Shown one piece after another: positions 46,601 to 63,500 of a stretch of DNA of 64,000 nucleotides. Each line of letters starts with the position of its first letter. The first letter of the stretch is position 1. Source of the DNA: Zoroaster sp. YZ-2022 (taxonomy: Eukaryota > Echinodermata > Asteroidea > Forcipulatida > Zoroasteridae); assembly GCA_029582265.1 (NCBI GenBank), contig JAQQFT010000023.1, forward strand, positions 4,251,688 to 4,315,687. Direction: 5' to 3'. Made by a program: the position numbers and the translations under genes. The notes below the pieces were generated by a model. It saw only the letters and a program-made list of their open reading frames with translations. It was not told where the DNA came from and made no database searches.

Positions 46601-49600
46601 GAATTTGGATAATTATTTCGTACCTTAAACGGCCTCCATGGACACTTAGCCCTCTGTAAAATACCGTCAACTTGCATGCGGTTTCACCGCAAACAATACA
46701 GCACTATACAGTCTTACGAAAAAAAACATTTCTATGGTTGGAATAACTTTTAAAGTTTTCAAAGGGCCGATAATTTTATATCTAAATTAAAGCTTAGGTT
46801 CTCCCTTTCAGAAAAACACCATATTTTTGAATTTGGATAATTTGTTCGTATCCTTAAACGGCCTCCATGGACACTTAGCCCTCTGTAAAATACCGTCAAC
46901 TTGCATGCGGTTTCACCGCAAACAATACAGCACTCTATACAGTGTTACCAAAAAAAAATTCTAGGCTTGGGAATAACTTTTAAAGTTTTCAAGGGAGGCC
47001 GATAATTTTATATCTAAATTAAAGCTTAGGTTCTCCCCTTTCAGAAAAACACCATACTTTCGAATTTGGATAATTATTTCGTACCTTAAACGGCCTCCAT
47101 GGACACTTAGCCATCTGTAAAATGTTACAACTTCCATTCGGTTCACCGCAAACAATACCGCAATATACAGTGTTACAAAAAACATTTCTATGGTTGGGAA
47201 TAACTTTTAAAGTTTTCAAAGGAGGCTGATAATTTTATATCTAAATTAAAAGCTTAGGTTCTCCCCTTTCAGAAAAAACACCATACTTTTGAATTTGGAT
47301 AATTATTTCGTACTTTCAATGGCCTCCATGGACACTTAGCCCTCTGTAAAATACCGGCAACTTGCATGCGGTTTCACCGCAAACAATACAACACTATACA
47401 GTCTTACGAAAAAAAAACTGTTAAGTTTTCAAGGGAGGCCGATAATTTTATATCTAAATTAAAGCTTACGTTCTCCCCTTTCAGAAAAACACCATACTTT
47501 TGAATTTGGATAATTATTTCGTACCTTCAACGGCCTCTATGGACACTTAGCCCTCTGTAAAATACGTCAACTTGCATGCGGTTTCACCGCAAACAATACA
47601 GCACTATACAGTCTTACGAAAAAAACTTTTCTATGGTTGGGAATAACTTTTAAAGTTTTCAAGGAGGCCGATAATTTTATATCTAAATTAAAGCTTAGAT
47701 ACTCCCCTTTCAGAAAAACACCATACTTTTGAATTTGGATAATTGTTCGTACCTTAAACGGCCTCCATGGACACTTAGCCCTCTGTAAAATACGTCAACT
47801 TGCAGGCGGTTTCACCGCAAACAATACAGCCCTATACAGTCTTACGAAAAACAAATTCTATGGTTGGGAATAACTTTTAAAGTTTTCAAGGAAGGCCGAC
47901 AATTTTATATCTAAATTAAAGCTCAGGTTCTCCCCTTTCAGAATAACACCATATTTTTGAATTTGAATAATTTTTTCGTACCTTAAACGGCCTCCATGGA
48001 CACTTAGCCATCTGTAAAATACCGTCAACTTGCATGCGGTTTCACCGCAAACAATACAGCACTATACAGTGTTACAAAAAAAACATTTCTAGGGTTGGGA
48101 ATAACTTTTAAAGTTTTCAAGGGAGGCCGATAATTTTATATCTAAATTAAAGCTTAGGTTCTCCCCTTTCAGAAAAACACCATACTTTTTGAATTTGGAT
48201 AATTATTTCGTACCTTAAACGGCCTCCATGGACACTTAGCCCTCTGTAAAATACGTCAACTTGCATGCGGTTTCACCGCAAACAATACAGCACTATACAG
48301 TCTTACGAAAAAAACATTTCTATGGTTGGGAATAACTTTTAAAGTTTTCAAAGAAGGCCGATAATTTTATATCTAAATTAAAGCTTACGTTCTCCCTTTC
48401 AGAAAAACACCATACTTTTGAATTTGGATAATTATTTCGTATCTTAAACGGCCTCCATGGACACTTAGCCCTCTGTAAAATACGGTCAACTTGCATGCGG
48501 TTTCACCGCAAACAATACAGCACTATACAGTCTTACGAAAAACATTTCTATGGTTGGGAATAACTTTTAAAGTTTTCAAGGAGGCCGATAATTTTATATC
48601 TAAATTAAAGCTTAGGTTCTCCTTTCAGAATAACAACACAATATTTTTGAATTTGAATAATTTTTTCGTACCTTAAACGGCCTCCATGGACACTTAGCCA
48701 TCTGTAAAATACCGTCAACTTGCATTCGGTTTCACCGCAAACAATACAGCACTATACAGTGTTACAAAAAATTCATTTCTAGGATTGGATAACTTAAAGT
48801 TTTCAAAGAGGCCGATAATTTTATATCTAAATTAAAGCTTAGGTTCTCCCTTTCAGAAAAACACCATACTTTTGAATTTGGATACATTATTTCGTACCTT
48901 AAACGGCCTCCATGGACACATAGCCCTCTGTAAAATACGGTCAATCTTGCATGGTTTCACCGCAAACAATACAGAACTATACAGTCTTACGAAAAAACAT
49001 TTCTATGGTTGGGAATAACTTTAAAGTTTTCAAGGAGGCCGATAATTTTATATCTAAATTTAAAACACGGTTCTCCCCTTTCAGAAAAAACACCATACTT
49101 TTGAATTTGATAATTATTTCGTACCTTAAACGGCCTCCATGGACACTTAGCCCTCTGTAAAATACGGTCAACTTGCATGCGGTTTCACCGCAAACAATAC
49201 AGCCCTATACAGTGTTACAAAAAAAAAAAACATTTTCTATGGTTGGGAATAACTTTAAAGTTTTCAAAGGAGGCCGATAATTTTATATCTAAATTAAAGC
49301 TTAGGGTTCTCCCTTTCAGAAAAACACCATACTTTTGAATTTGGATAATTATTTCGTACCTTAAACGGCCTCCATGGACACTTACCCATATGTAAAATAC
49401 CGTCAACTTGCGCGGTTTCACCGCACACAATACACCACTATACAGTATTACGAAAAAAAAATTTGTTTGTTTGTGAATAACTTTTAATGTTTTCAAAGGA
49501 GGCCGATAATGCTTATATCTAAATTAAACTTAGGTTCTCCTTTCAGAAAAAACACCATACTTTTGAATTTGGATAAATTTTTTTCGTACCTTAAACGGCC

Positions 49601-52600
49601 TCCATGGACACTTTAGCCCTCTGTAAATACCGTCAACTTGCATGCGGTTTCACCGCAAACAATACAGCACTATACAGTCTTACGAAAAACATTTCTATGG
49701 TTGGGAATAACTTTTAAAGTTTTCAAAGGGAGGCCGATAATTTTATATCTAAATTAAGGCTTAGGTTCTCCCCTTTCAGAAAAACACCATACTTTTGAAT
49801 ATGGATAATTATTTCGTACCTTAAACGGCCTCCATGGACACTTAGCCCTCTGTAAAATACCTTCAACTTCCATGCGGTTTCACCGCAAACAATACAGCAC
49901 TATACAGTCTTACGAAAAAAAAACTTTTCTAGGGTTGGGAATAACTTTTAAAGTTTTCAAGGGAGGCCGATAATTTTATATCTAAATTAAAGCTTACGTT
50001 CTCCCCTTTCAGAAAAACACCATACTTTTGAATTTGGATATTTTTCGTACCTTAAACGGCCTCCATGGACACTTAACCCATCTGTAAAATACCGGTCAAC
50101 TTGCATGGGTTTCACCGCAAACAATACACAGCACTATATACAGTCTTACGAAATTACATTTCTATGGTTGGGAATAACTTTTAAAGTTTTCAAGGGAGGC
50201 CGATAATTTTATATCTAAATTAAAGCTTACGTTCTCCCCTTTCAGAAAAACACCATACTTTTTGAATTTGGATAATTATTTCGTACCTTTAAACGGCCTC
50301 CATGGACACTTAGCCATCTGTAAAATACGTCAACTTCATGCGGTTTCACCGCAAATAATACAGCACTATACAGTGTTACATGAAAAAACATTTCTAGGGT
50401 TGGGAATAACTTTTAAAGTTTTCAAGAGGCCGATAATTTTATATCTAAATTAAAGCTTACGTTCTCCCTTTCAGAAAAACACTTTTAATTTGGATAATTA
50501 TTTCGTACCTTAAACGGCCTCCATGGACACTTAGCCCTCTGTAAAATACGTTCAACTTGCATGAGGTTTCACCGCAAACAATACAGCACTATACAGTCTT
50601 ACGAAAAACACATTTCTAGGTTGGGAATAACTTTTAAGTTTTCAAAGGAGGCCGATAATTTTATATCTAAATTAAAGCTTAGGTTCTCCCCTTTCAGAAA
50701 AACACCATACTTTTGAATTTGGATAATTATTTCGTACCTTAAACGGCCTCCATGGACACTTAGCCATCTGAAAAATACCGTCAACTTCCATGCGTTTCAC
50801 CCACCAAACAATACAGATATACAGTCTTACAAAAAACATTTCTATGGTTGGGAATAACTTTTTAAAGTTTTAAAAAGTGCCGATAATTTTATATCTAAAT
50901 TAAAGCTTAGGTTCTCCCTTTTCAGAAAAACACCATACTTTTGAATTTGGATAATTTTTTTCGTACCTTAAACGGCCTCCATGGACACTTAGCCATCTGT
51001 AAATACCGTCAACTTCCATTCGGTTTCACCGCAAACAATACAGCACTATACAGTGTTACGAAAAAAAAACATTTCTAGGGTTGGGAATAACTTTTAAGTT
51101 TTCAAAGGAGGCCGATAATTTTATATCTAATTAAAGCTTAGGTTCTCCCCTTTCAGAAAAAACACCATACTTTTTGAATTTGGATAATTATTTCGTACCT
51201 TAAACGGCCTCCATGGACACTTCAGCCCTCTGTAAAAATACCGTCAACTTGCATGCGGTTTCACCCGCAAACAATACAGCACTATACAGTCTTACAAAAA
51301 AACTTTTCTAGGGTTGGGAATAACTTTTAAAAGTTTTCAAGGAGGCCGATAATTTTATATCTAAATTAAAGCTTAGGTTCTCCTCTTTCAGAAAAACACC
51401 ATACTTTTGAATTTGATAATTATTTCGTACCTTAAACGGCCTCCATGGACACTTAAGCCTCTGTAAAATACGGTCCAACTTGCATGCGGTTTCACCGCAA
51501 ACAATACAGCACTATACAGTGTTACGAAAAAACATTTCTATGGTTGGGAATAACTTTTTTAAAGTTTTCAAAGGGAGGCCGATAATTTTATATCTAAATT
51601 AAAAGCGGGGTTTTCTCCCTTTCAGAAAAACACCATACTTTTAATTTGGATAATTATTTCGTACCTTAAACGGCCTCCATGGACACTTAGCCCTCTGTAA
51701 AATACCGTCAACATGCATGCGGTTTCACCGCAAACAATACAGCACTATACAGTCTTACGAAAAAACATTTCTGGTTGGGAATAACTTTTAAAGTTTTTTG
51801 TAGGCCGATAATTTTATATCTAAATTAAAGCTTTGGTCCTCCCATTTCCTAAAAAAACAATACTTTTTATTTTGTTAATTTTTTCGTACCTTAAACGGCC
51901 TCCATGGACACTTAGCCCTCTGTAAAATACCGTCATCAAATTGCATTCGGATTCACCCCAAACAATACAAAACTATAAAGTCATACGAAAAAAAAATTTC
52001 TAAGGTTGGGAATAACTTTTAAAGTTTTCAAGGAGGAGGCCGATAATTTTATATCTAAATTAAGCTTACGTTCTCCCCCTTTCAGAAAAACACCATACTT
52101 TTGAATTTGGATAATTATTTCGTATCTTAAACGGCCTCCATGGACACTTAGCCCTCTGTAAAATACCGTCAACTTGCATGCGGTTTCACCGCAAACAATA
52201 CAGCACTATACAGTCTTACGAAAAAAACATTTCTATGGTTGGGAATAACTTTTAAAGTTTTCAAAGTAGGCCGATAATTTTATATCTAAATTAAAGCTTA
52301 GGTTCTCCCCTTTCAGAAAAACACAATATATTTGAATTTGAATAAATTTTTCGTACCTTAAACGGCCTCCATGGACACTTAGCCCTCTGTAAAATACCGT
52401 CAACTTGCATTCGGTTTCACCGCAAACAATACAGCACTATACAGTGTTACAAAAAAAAACATTTCTATGGTTGGGAATAACTTTGAAAGTTTTCAAGGGA
52501 GGCCGATAATTTTATATCTAAATTAAAGCTTAGGTTCTCCCCTTTCAGAAAAACACCATACTTTTGAATTTGGATAATTATTTCGTACCTTAAACGGCCT

Positions 52601-55600
52601 CCATGGACACTTAGCCATCTGTAAAATACGTCAATCCTTGCATGCGGTTTCACCCGCAAACAATACAACTATACATAGTGTTACGAAAAAAACATTTCTA
52701 TGGTTGGGAATAACTTTTAAAGTTTTCAAAGGAGGCCGATAATTTTATATCTAAATTAAAAGCAGGTTCTCCCCTTTCAGAAAACACCATACTTTTGAAT
52801 TTGATTAATTATTTCGTACCTTAAACGGCCTCCATGGACACTTAGCCATCTGTAAAATACCGTCAACTTGCATGCGGTTTCACCGCAAACAATACAGCAC
52901 TATACAGTGTTACAAAAAAAACATTTCTATGGTTGGGAATAACTTTTAAAGTTTTCAAAGGAGGCCGATAATTTTATATCTAAATTAAAGCTTAGGTTCT
53001 CCCCTTTCAGAAAAACACCATACTTTAGAATTTGGATAATTATTTCGTTCCTTAAACGGCCTCCATGGACACTTAGCCATCTGTAAAATACCGTCAACTT
53101 CCATGCGGTTTCACCGCAAACAATACAGCACTATACAGTGTTACAAAAAAAACATTTCTATGGTTGGGAATAACTTTTAAAGTTTTCAAAGGAGGCCGAT
53201 AATTTTATATCTAAATTAAAGCTTACGTTCTCCCCTTTCAGAAAAACACCATACTTTTGAATTTGGATAATTATTTCGTATCTAAACGGCCTCCATGGAC
53301 ACTTAGCCCTATGTAAAATACCGTCAACTTGCATGCGGTTTCACCGCAAACAATACAGCATTATACAGTCTTACGAAAAAAAACATTTCTATGGTTGGGA
53401 ATAACTTTTAAAGTTTTCAAAGGAGGCCGATAATTTTATATCTAAATTAAAGCTTAGGTTCTCCCCCTTTCAGAAAACACTACTATGTTGAATTTGAATA
53501 AATTTTTCGTACCTTAAACGGCCTCCATGGACACTTAGCCCTCTGTAAAATACCGTCAACTTGCATTCAGTTTCACCGCAAACAATACAGCACTATATAG
53601 TGTTACAAAAACAACATTTCTAGGGTTGGAAATAACTTTTAAAGTTTTCAAGGGAGGCCGATAATTTTATATCTAAATTAAAGCTTAGGTTCTCCCCTTT
53701 CAGAAAAACACCATACCTTAGAATTTGGATAATTATTTCGTTCCTTAAACGGCCTCCATGGACACTTAGCCATCTGTAAAATATCGTCAACTTCCATGCG
53801 GTTTCACGGCAAACAATACAGCACTATACAGTCTCACGAAAAAAAAACTTTTCTATGGATGGGAATAACTTTTTAAAGTTTTCAAGGGCCGATAATTTTA
53901 TATCTAAATTAAAGCTTAGGTTCTCCCCTTTCAGACAAACACCATACTTTTGAATTTGGATAATTATTTCGTACCTTAAACGGCCTCCATGGAGACTTAG
54001 CCCTCTGTAAAATACGGTCAACTTGCATGCGGTTTCAACGCAAACAATACAGCACTATACAGTCTTACGAAAAAAAATATTTTTATGGTTGGGAATAACT
54101 TTTAAAGTTTTCAAGGGAGGCCGATAATTTTATATCTAAATTAAAGCTTAGGTTCTCCCTTTCAGAAAACACCATACTTTGAATTTGGATAATTATTTCG
54201 TACCTTAAACGGCCTCCATGGACACTTAGCCCTCTGTAAAAATCAACTTCCATTCGGTTTCACCTGCAAACAATACAGCACTATACAGTGTTACAAAAAA
54301 AACATTTCTATGGTTGGAATAACTTTTAAAGTTTTTAAAGGAGGCCGATAATTTTATATCTAAATTAAAGCTTAGGTTCTCCTCTTTCAGAAAAACACAA
54401 TACTTTTGAATTTGGATAATTATTTTCGTACCTTAAACGGCCTCCATGGACACTTAGCCATCTGTAAACAATCGTCGCCTTCCCATGCGGTTTCACCGCA
54501 AACAATACAGCACTATACAGTCTCACGAAAAAACATTTCTAGGGGTGGGGAATAACTTTGAAGTTTTCAAAGGAGGCCGATAATTTTATATCTAAATTAA
54601 AGCTTAGGTTCTCCTTGCTTTCAGAAAACACCATACTTTTGAATTTGGATAAATTATTTCTGCACCTTAAACGGGCCTCCATGGACACTTTGCCATCTGT
54701 AAAATACTGTCAATCTCCATGCGGTTTCACCGCAAACAATACAGCACTATACAGTCTCACGAAAAAAACTTTTCTAGGGATGGGAATAACTTTTAAAGTT
54801 TTCAAGGGAGGCCGATAATTTTATATCTAAATTAAAGCTTAGGTTGTCCCCTTTCAGAAAAACACAATACTTTTTAATTTGGATAATTTGTTCGTACCTT
54901 AAACGGCCTCCATGGACACTTAGCCCTCTGTAAAGTACGGTCAACTTGCATGCGGTTTCACCGCAAACAATACAGCACTATACAGTCTTACGAAAAAAAA
55001 TTTCTATGGTTGGGGAATAACTTTTAAAGTTTTCAAAGTAGGCCGATAATTTTATATCTAAATTAAAGCTTAGGTTCTCCCCCTTTCAGAAAACACCATA
55101 CTTTTTGAATTTGGATATTTTTTTCGTACCTTAAACGGCCTCCATGGACATAGCCATCTGTAAAATACCGTCAAATTCCATGGGGTTTCACCGCAAACAA
55201 CACTATACAGTGTTACAAAAAACATTTCTAGGGTTGGGAATAAATTTTAAAGTTTTCAAGGAGGCCGATAATTTTATATCTAAATTAAAGCTTAGGTTCT
55301 CCCTTCAGAAAACACCATACTTTTGAATTTGGATAATTATTTCTGTACCTTAAACGGCCTCCATGGACACTTAGCCTCTGTAAAATACTGTCAACTTGCA
55401 TGCGGTTTCACCCCAAACAATACAGCACTATACAGTCTTACAAAAAAACATTTTCTAGGGTTGGGAATAACTTTTAAAGTTTTCAAAGGAGGCCGATAAT
55501 TTTATATCTAAATTAAAGCAGGTTCTCCCTTTCAGAAAAACACCATACTTTAGAATTTGGATAATTATTTCGTACCTTAAACGGCCTCCATGGACACCAG

Positions 55601-56499
55601 CCCATCTGTAAAATACCGTCAACTTGCATTCGGTTTCACCGCAAACAATACAGCACTATACGGTGTTACAAAAACATTTCTATGGTTTGGGGAATAACTT
55701 TTAAAGTTTTCAAGGAGGCTGATAATTTTATATCTAAATTAAAGCTTAGGTTTCTCCCTTTCAGAAAAACACCATACTTTTGAATTGGATAATTATTTCG
55801 TATCTTAAACGGCCTCCATGGACATTAGCCCTCTGTAAAATACTGTCAACTTCCATGCGGTTTCACCGCTTACAATACTGCATTATACAGTCTTACGAAA
55901 AAACATTTCTATGGTTGGGAATAACTTTTAAAAGTTTTCAAAGGAGGCCGATAATTTTATATCTAAATTAAAGCTTAGGTTCTCCCCCTTTCAGAAAACA
56001 CAATATATTTGAATTTGAATTTTTCGTACCTTAAACGGCCTCCATGGACACTTAGCCATCTGTAAAATACCGTCAACTTGCATTCGGTTTCACCGCAAAA
56101 CAATACAGCACTATACAGTGTTACAAAAAACATTTTATGGTGTTGGGAATAACTTTTAAAGTTTTCAAGGGAGGCCGATAATTTTATATCTAAATTAAAG
56201 CTTAGGTTCTCCCCTTTCAGAAAAACACCATACTTTAGAATTTGGATAATTATTTCGTTCCTTAAACGGCCTCCATGGACACTTAGCCATCTGTAAAATA
56301 CCGTCAACTTCCATGCGGTTTCACCGCAAACAATACAGCACTATACAGTCTCACGAAAAAAAACTTTTCTATGGTTGGAATAACTTTTAAAGTTTTCAAG
56401 GAGGCCGATAATTTTATATCTAAATTAAAGCTTAGGTTCTCCCCTTTCAGAAAAACACCATACCTTTGAATTTGGATAATTATTTCTGTACCTTAAACG

Positions 56500-58913
<2,414 letters not shown>

Positions 58914-60540
58914 TTTTAGAAAAAAAACAAAACTTTGATTTGGATAATTATGTCGTACCACCGACAGGCCTCCATGGACATTGGCCATCTGTAAAATACG
59001 GTCAACTTGCATTGGTTTACCACAAACAATATTTTACCGGTACGTTAAAAAAACATTTCTATGGTTGGGAATAACAAAGTATTCAAAAGTAGGCCGATAA
59101 TTTTTATATCTAAATTAAAGCTTAGGTTCTCCCCCTTTTAACAAACTGCTTCACTTTGAATTTGGATATTTTTTTCGTACCGACAGCCTCCATGAACTTA
59201 GCCATCTGGCCGTGCAATAACGGGCAACTTCCATTCGGTTTCACCGCGAAACTATTACAACTATACAATATTACAAAAAACATTTCTAGGGTTGGGAATA
59301 ACACCAAAAGTTTTCGCGGGGTGACCTGTTTCTTATCTAAATTCAGCGTTAGTTCTCCTTTCAGAAAAACACCATACTTTTAATTTGGATAGTGTTCGTA
59401 CCTTAAACGACTCCATGGACACTGGGCCACCTGAAATACCGTCAACTTCCATGCGGTTTCCACCGCAAACAATACAACACTCTCCAGTCTCTGAAAAAAC
59501 ATTTCTAGGGTGGAATAACGCTTTAAAGTTTTCAAGGAGGCCGTAATTTTTCATCTAAATTCAATCTGGTTCTCCCCTGCTGGAAAAACACCATACTTTC
59601 GAATTTGGATAATTATTTCGTACCTTAAAACGGCCTCCATGGACGCCAGCATCTGTAAAATACCGTCAACTTCCATGCGGTTTCACCGCGACAATACAAC
59701 ACTACAGTCACGAAAAAAAAAACTTTTCTGGGGTTTGGGGTATAACTTTTAAGGTTTTCAAAAGGGCCGATAATTTTATATCTAAATTAAAAGTAGGTTC
59801 CTCCTTTTCAGATGACGCCATACTTTTGAATTTGGATAATTATGTCGTACAACCTTTAAACGCAGCCTCCATGGACACTTAGCCCTCTGTAAAATACAGT
59901 GCTTGCATTCGGTTTTTCACCGCAAACAATACAGCACTATACAGTCTTACTAAAAAAACATTTTCTATGGTTGGGGAATAACTTTTAAAGTATTCAAAGT
60001 AGGCCGATAATTTTATATCTAGAACCTGACTTAGGTTCTCCCCTTTCAGAAAAACACAATACTTTTGAATTTGGATATTTTTTTTTCGTACCGTAAACGG
60101 CCTCCATGGACGCCCAGCCATCTGTAAAAAATACCGTCAACTTCCATTCAGCGGTTTCACCGCAAACAATACAGCATATACGGTGTTACAAAAACACATT
60201 TCTGGGTTGCTTGAATAACTTTTAAAGTTTTTCAAAGGAGGCCGATAATTTATATCTAAATTAAAGCCGTTAGGTTCTCCTTTCAGAAAAACACCATACT
60301 TTCAATTTGGATAATTATTTCATGTCCTTGACAGGCCTCCATGGACACTGGGCCATCTATTATGCCGTCAACTTCCATTCGGTTTCACCGCAAACCAATA
60401 CAGCACTACAGTCTCACGAAAAAAACTTTTCTAGGGGTGGGGAATAACTTTTAAGTTTTCAAAGGGAGGCCGATAATTTTATATCTAAATTAAAGCTTAG
60501 GTTCTCCCCCTTTCAGAAAAAACACCATACTTTCGAATTT

Positions 60541-63500
60541 GGATATTTTTCGTACTTTAAAAGGCCTCCAGGGCATACCCTCTGTAAAAAAACCTCAAAT
60601 TGCATTCGGTTTCACCCCAAACAATACAACACTATACAGTCACGAAAAAACTTTCATGTTGGGAATAACTTTTAAAGTTTTTAAAAGGCCGAAAAAATTT
60701 TTTTCTAAATTAAACAGGTCTCCTTTTCAGAAAAACAAATATTTTAATTTGGATAATTTTTTTCCTTTAAAGGCCTCCTGGACATTTGCCTCTTTAAAAA
60801 CCGTCAACTTCATTGGGTTTTACCCCAAAAATACAACTATACAGTTTCGAAAAAAAAATTTTTTGGGGGGGGAATAACTTTTAAGTTTTCAAGGGGGGGG
60901 CCCATAATTTTATATCTAAAATTTAAACGTTTCCTTTCGAAAACACCATACTTTTGTTTTGGGTAATTTTTCGTACTTAAAAGGCCCCCATGGACCGCCC
61001 TCTGTAAATACCGTCAACTTACGGTTTCACCCAAACAATACAACACTATGGGTTTTCAAAAAAAATTTCTAGGTTGGGGAAAAACTTTTAAAGTTTTCAA
61101 AAGGGGGGATAATTTTATATCTAAATTAAAAAGGTTCTCCTTTCAAAAAAACAATATTTTGAATTTTGTTAATTTTTTTCGTACCTTAAACCCCTCAGGA
61201 CTAGCCCTCTGTAAAAAACTCAACTTGCATTCGGTTTTACCCAAACAATAAAAACCTCTCACAACCTTTTTTTTTGGTTGGGGAAAAACTTTTAAAGTTT
61301 TTTAAAGAGGCCATAATTTTTTTATCTAAATTAAAAAGGGGTTTTCCCCCTTTTAGAAAAACACAAAATTTTGAATTTGAAAAAATTTTCGTAAAACGGG
61401 CCCCATGGACCTTAGCCTCAAAATACCTCAACCCTTCGGTTTACCCCAATACCTTTTCGGGGTTAAAAAAAACATTTTTGGGGTTGGGGGAAAAACTTTT
61501 AAAGTTTTCAAAGGCGTAATTTTATATCTAAATTAAACAGGTTCTCCCTTTTAGAAAAACACAATCTTTTATTTGGATAATTTTTCGTTTTAAACGGCCT
61601 CCTGGGACCAGCCATCTGTTCTCAACTTTGCGGTTTCACCCAAACAAAACCCCCATCTCTGAAAAAAAAAAAAATTTCGGGATGGGGAAAAACAAAAATT
61701 TTTAAAGGAACCGATAATTTATATCTAAATTAAACCTTCTCCCTTTCAGACAAAACCCCTATTTGAATTTGGGTAATTATTTCGTACCAAACGCCTCCTG
61801 GACCCAAACCTCTGTAAAAAACTCAACTTGCACCACCGCAAACAATACACACTTTCGTCTACGAAAAAACTTTTTTGGGGTGGGGAAAAACGTTTTCAAG
61901 GGGGGGGATAATTTATATCTAAATTAAAAAAAAGTTTCCCCCTTTCAGAAAAACACCATATTTAGAATTTGGGTTTTTTCTCCCTTTAAAAGGGCCCCCA
62001 TGGACATAACCCCCTTAAAAAACGGGCAACGCCGGTTTCCCCCCAAAAAAACCCCTTTCGTGTTACAAAACAAACATTTTATGGTTTGGGGTACTTTAAA
62101 GTTTTCAAGGGCCGAAATTTTTTCTAAATTAAAAAGTTCTCCCTTTCAGAAAAAACATACTTTTGAAATTTTGGGTAATTATTTCGTTCTTAAACGGCCT
62201 CCAGGGCCCCCCTTAAAACCGGGCAACTTGCGGTTTCCCCAAAAATACAAACTTCGGGCTTACGAAAAAAATTTTTTGGGGGAATAACTTTTAAGTTTTT
62301 AAAAAGGGCCCATAATTTTATATCTAAATTAAACGGGGTTTTCCTGAAAAAACATAAATTTTTAATTTAAATTTTCTATTAAAAAGCCTCCATGGACCCC
62401 AGCCCTCTGAAATACCGTCAACTTGCATTCGGGTTTTCCCCCAAAAAATCAACATACAGTCTTCGAAAAAAAATTTCTATGTTGGGGAAAAACTTTTAAA
62501 AAATTTTTAAAAAGGGGTAATTTTATATTAAATTAAAGCAGGTTCTCCCCCTTTAGAAAACCCTATTTTGAATTTGAATAAATTTTTGTACCAAACCCTC
62601 ATGGACATTTGCCCTCTGTAAAAAACCGTCAACCATTCGGTTTTCCCAAAAAATCAACACTATACGTTTCCAAAAAAAATTTTATGGTTGGGAATAACTT
62701 TTAAAGTTTTTAAAGGGGATAATTTTATATTTAATTTAAAGCGGTTCTCCCCCCTTTTGAAAAAAAACAATAGATTTGGATAATTTTTCATTAAACGGCC
62801 TCCCGGGGCTAGCCCGAAAATTCGTCCTTTCGGTTTCCCCCCCAAAAAATACAACACTATACAGTTACAAAAAAAACATTTCAGGGGGGGAAAACTTTTA
62901 AAGTTTTCAAGGCCGATAAATTTTTAAACTAATTTAAAGCGGTTCCCCTTTCAGAAAAACCTCTTTGAAATTTTGGGTAATTTTCTACCTTTAAAAGGGC
63001 CCCCATGGACCCGGTCTGTAAAATACGGGCAAACCCCTTCCCGGTTTTCCCCCCAAACAATACACCTTCAGTCTGGGCTTTTTTAGGGATGGGGAAAAAC
63101 TTTTAAAGTTTTTTAGGGAGGCCGAAAATTTTTTAAATTAAAGCTTACGTTTCCCCTTTGAAAAAACCCATCTTTAAAATTTGGGTAATTATTTTCCAAA
63201 CGGGCCCCCATGGACCCAACCCCAAATACGGTCAACTTTCATCGGTTTCGCAAACAATAACCTATACATTTACAAAAAAAAAATTTTTGGGGGGAAAACT
63301 TTTAAAATTTTCAAAAGGGGCCGATAATTTTATCAAATTGCTTCGTTTCCCCCTTTTAAAAAAAACCATACTTTGAAATTTTGGGTTTTTTCGACCAAAC
63401 GGCCTCCGGACATTTCCTCAAAAAAACCGTCAACTTGTTCGGGTTTCTGCAAACAATACAACACTAACTGTTTCAAAAAAACATTTTGGGGGTTGAATAA

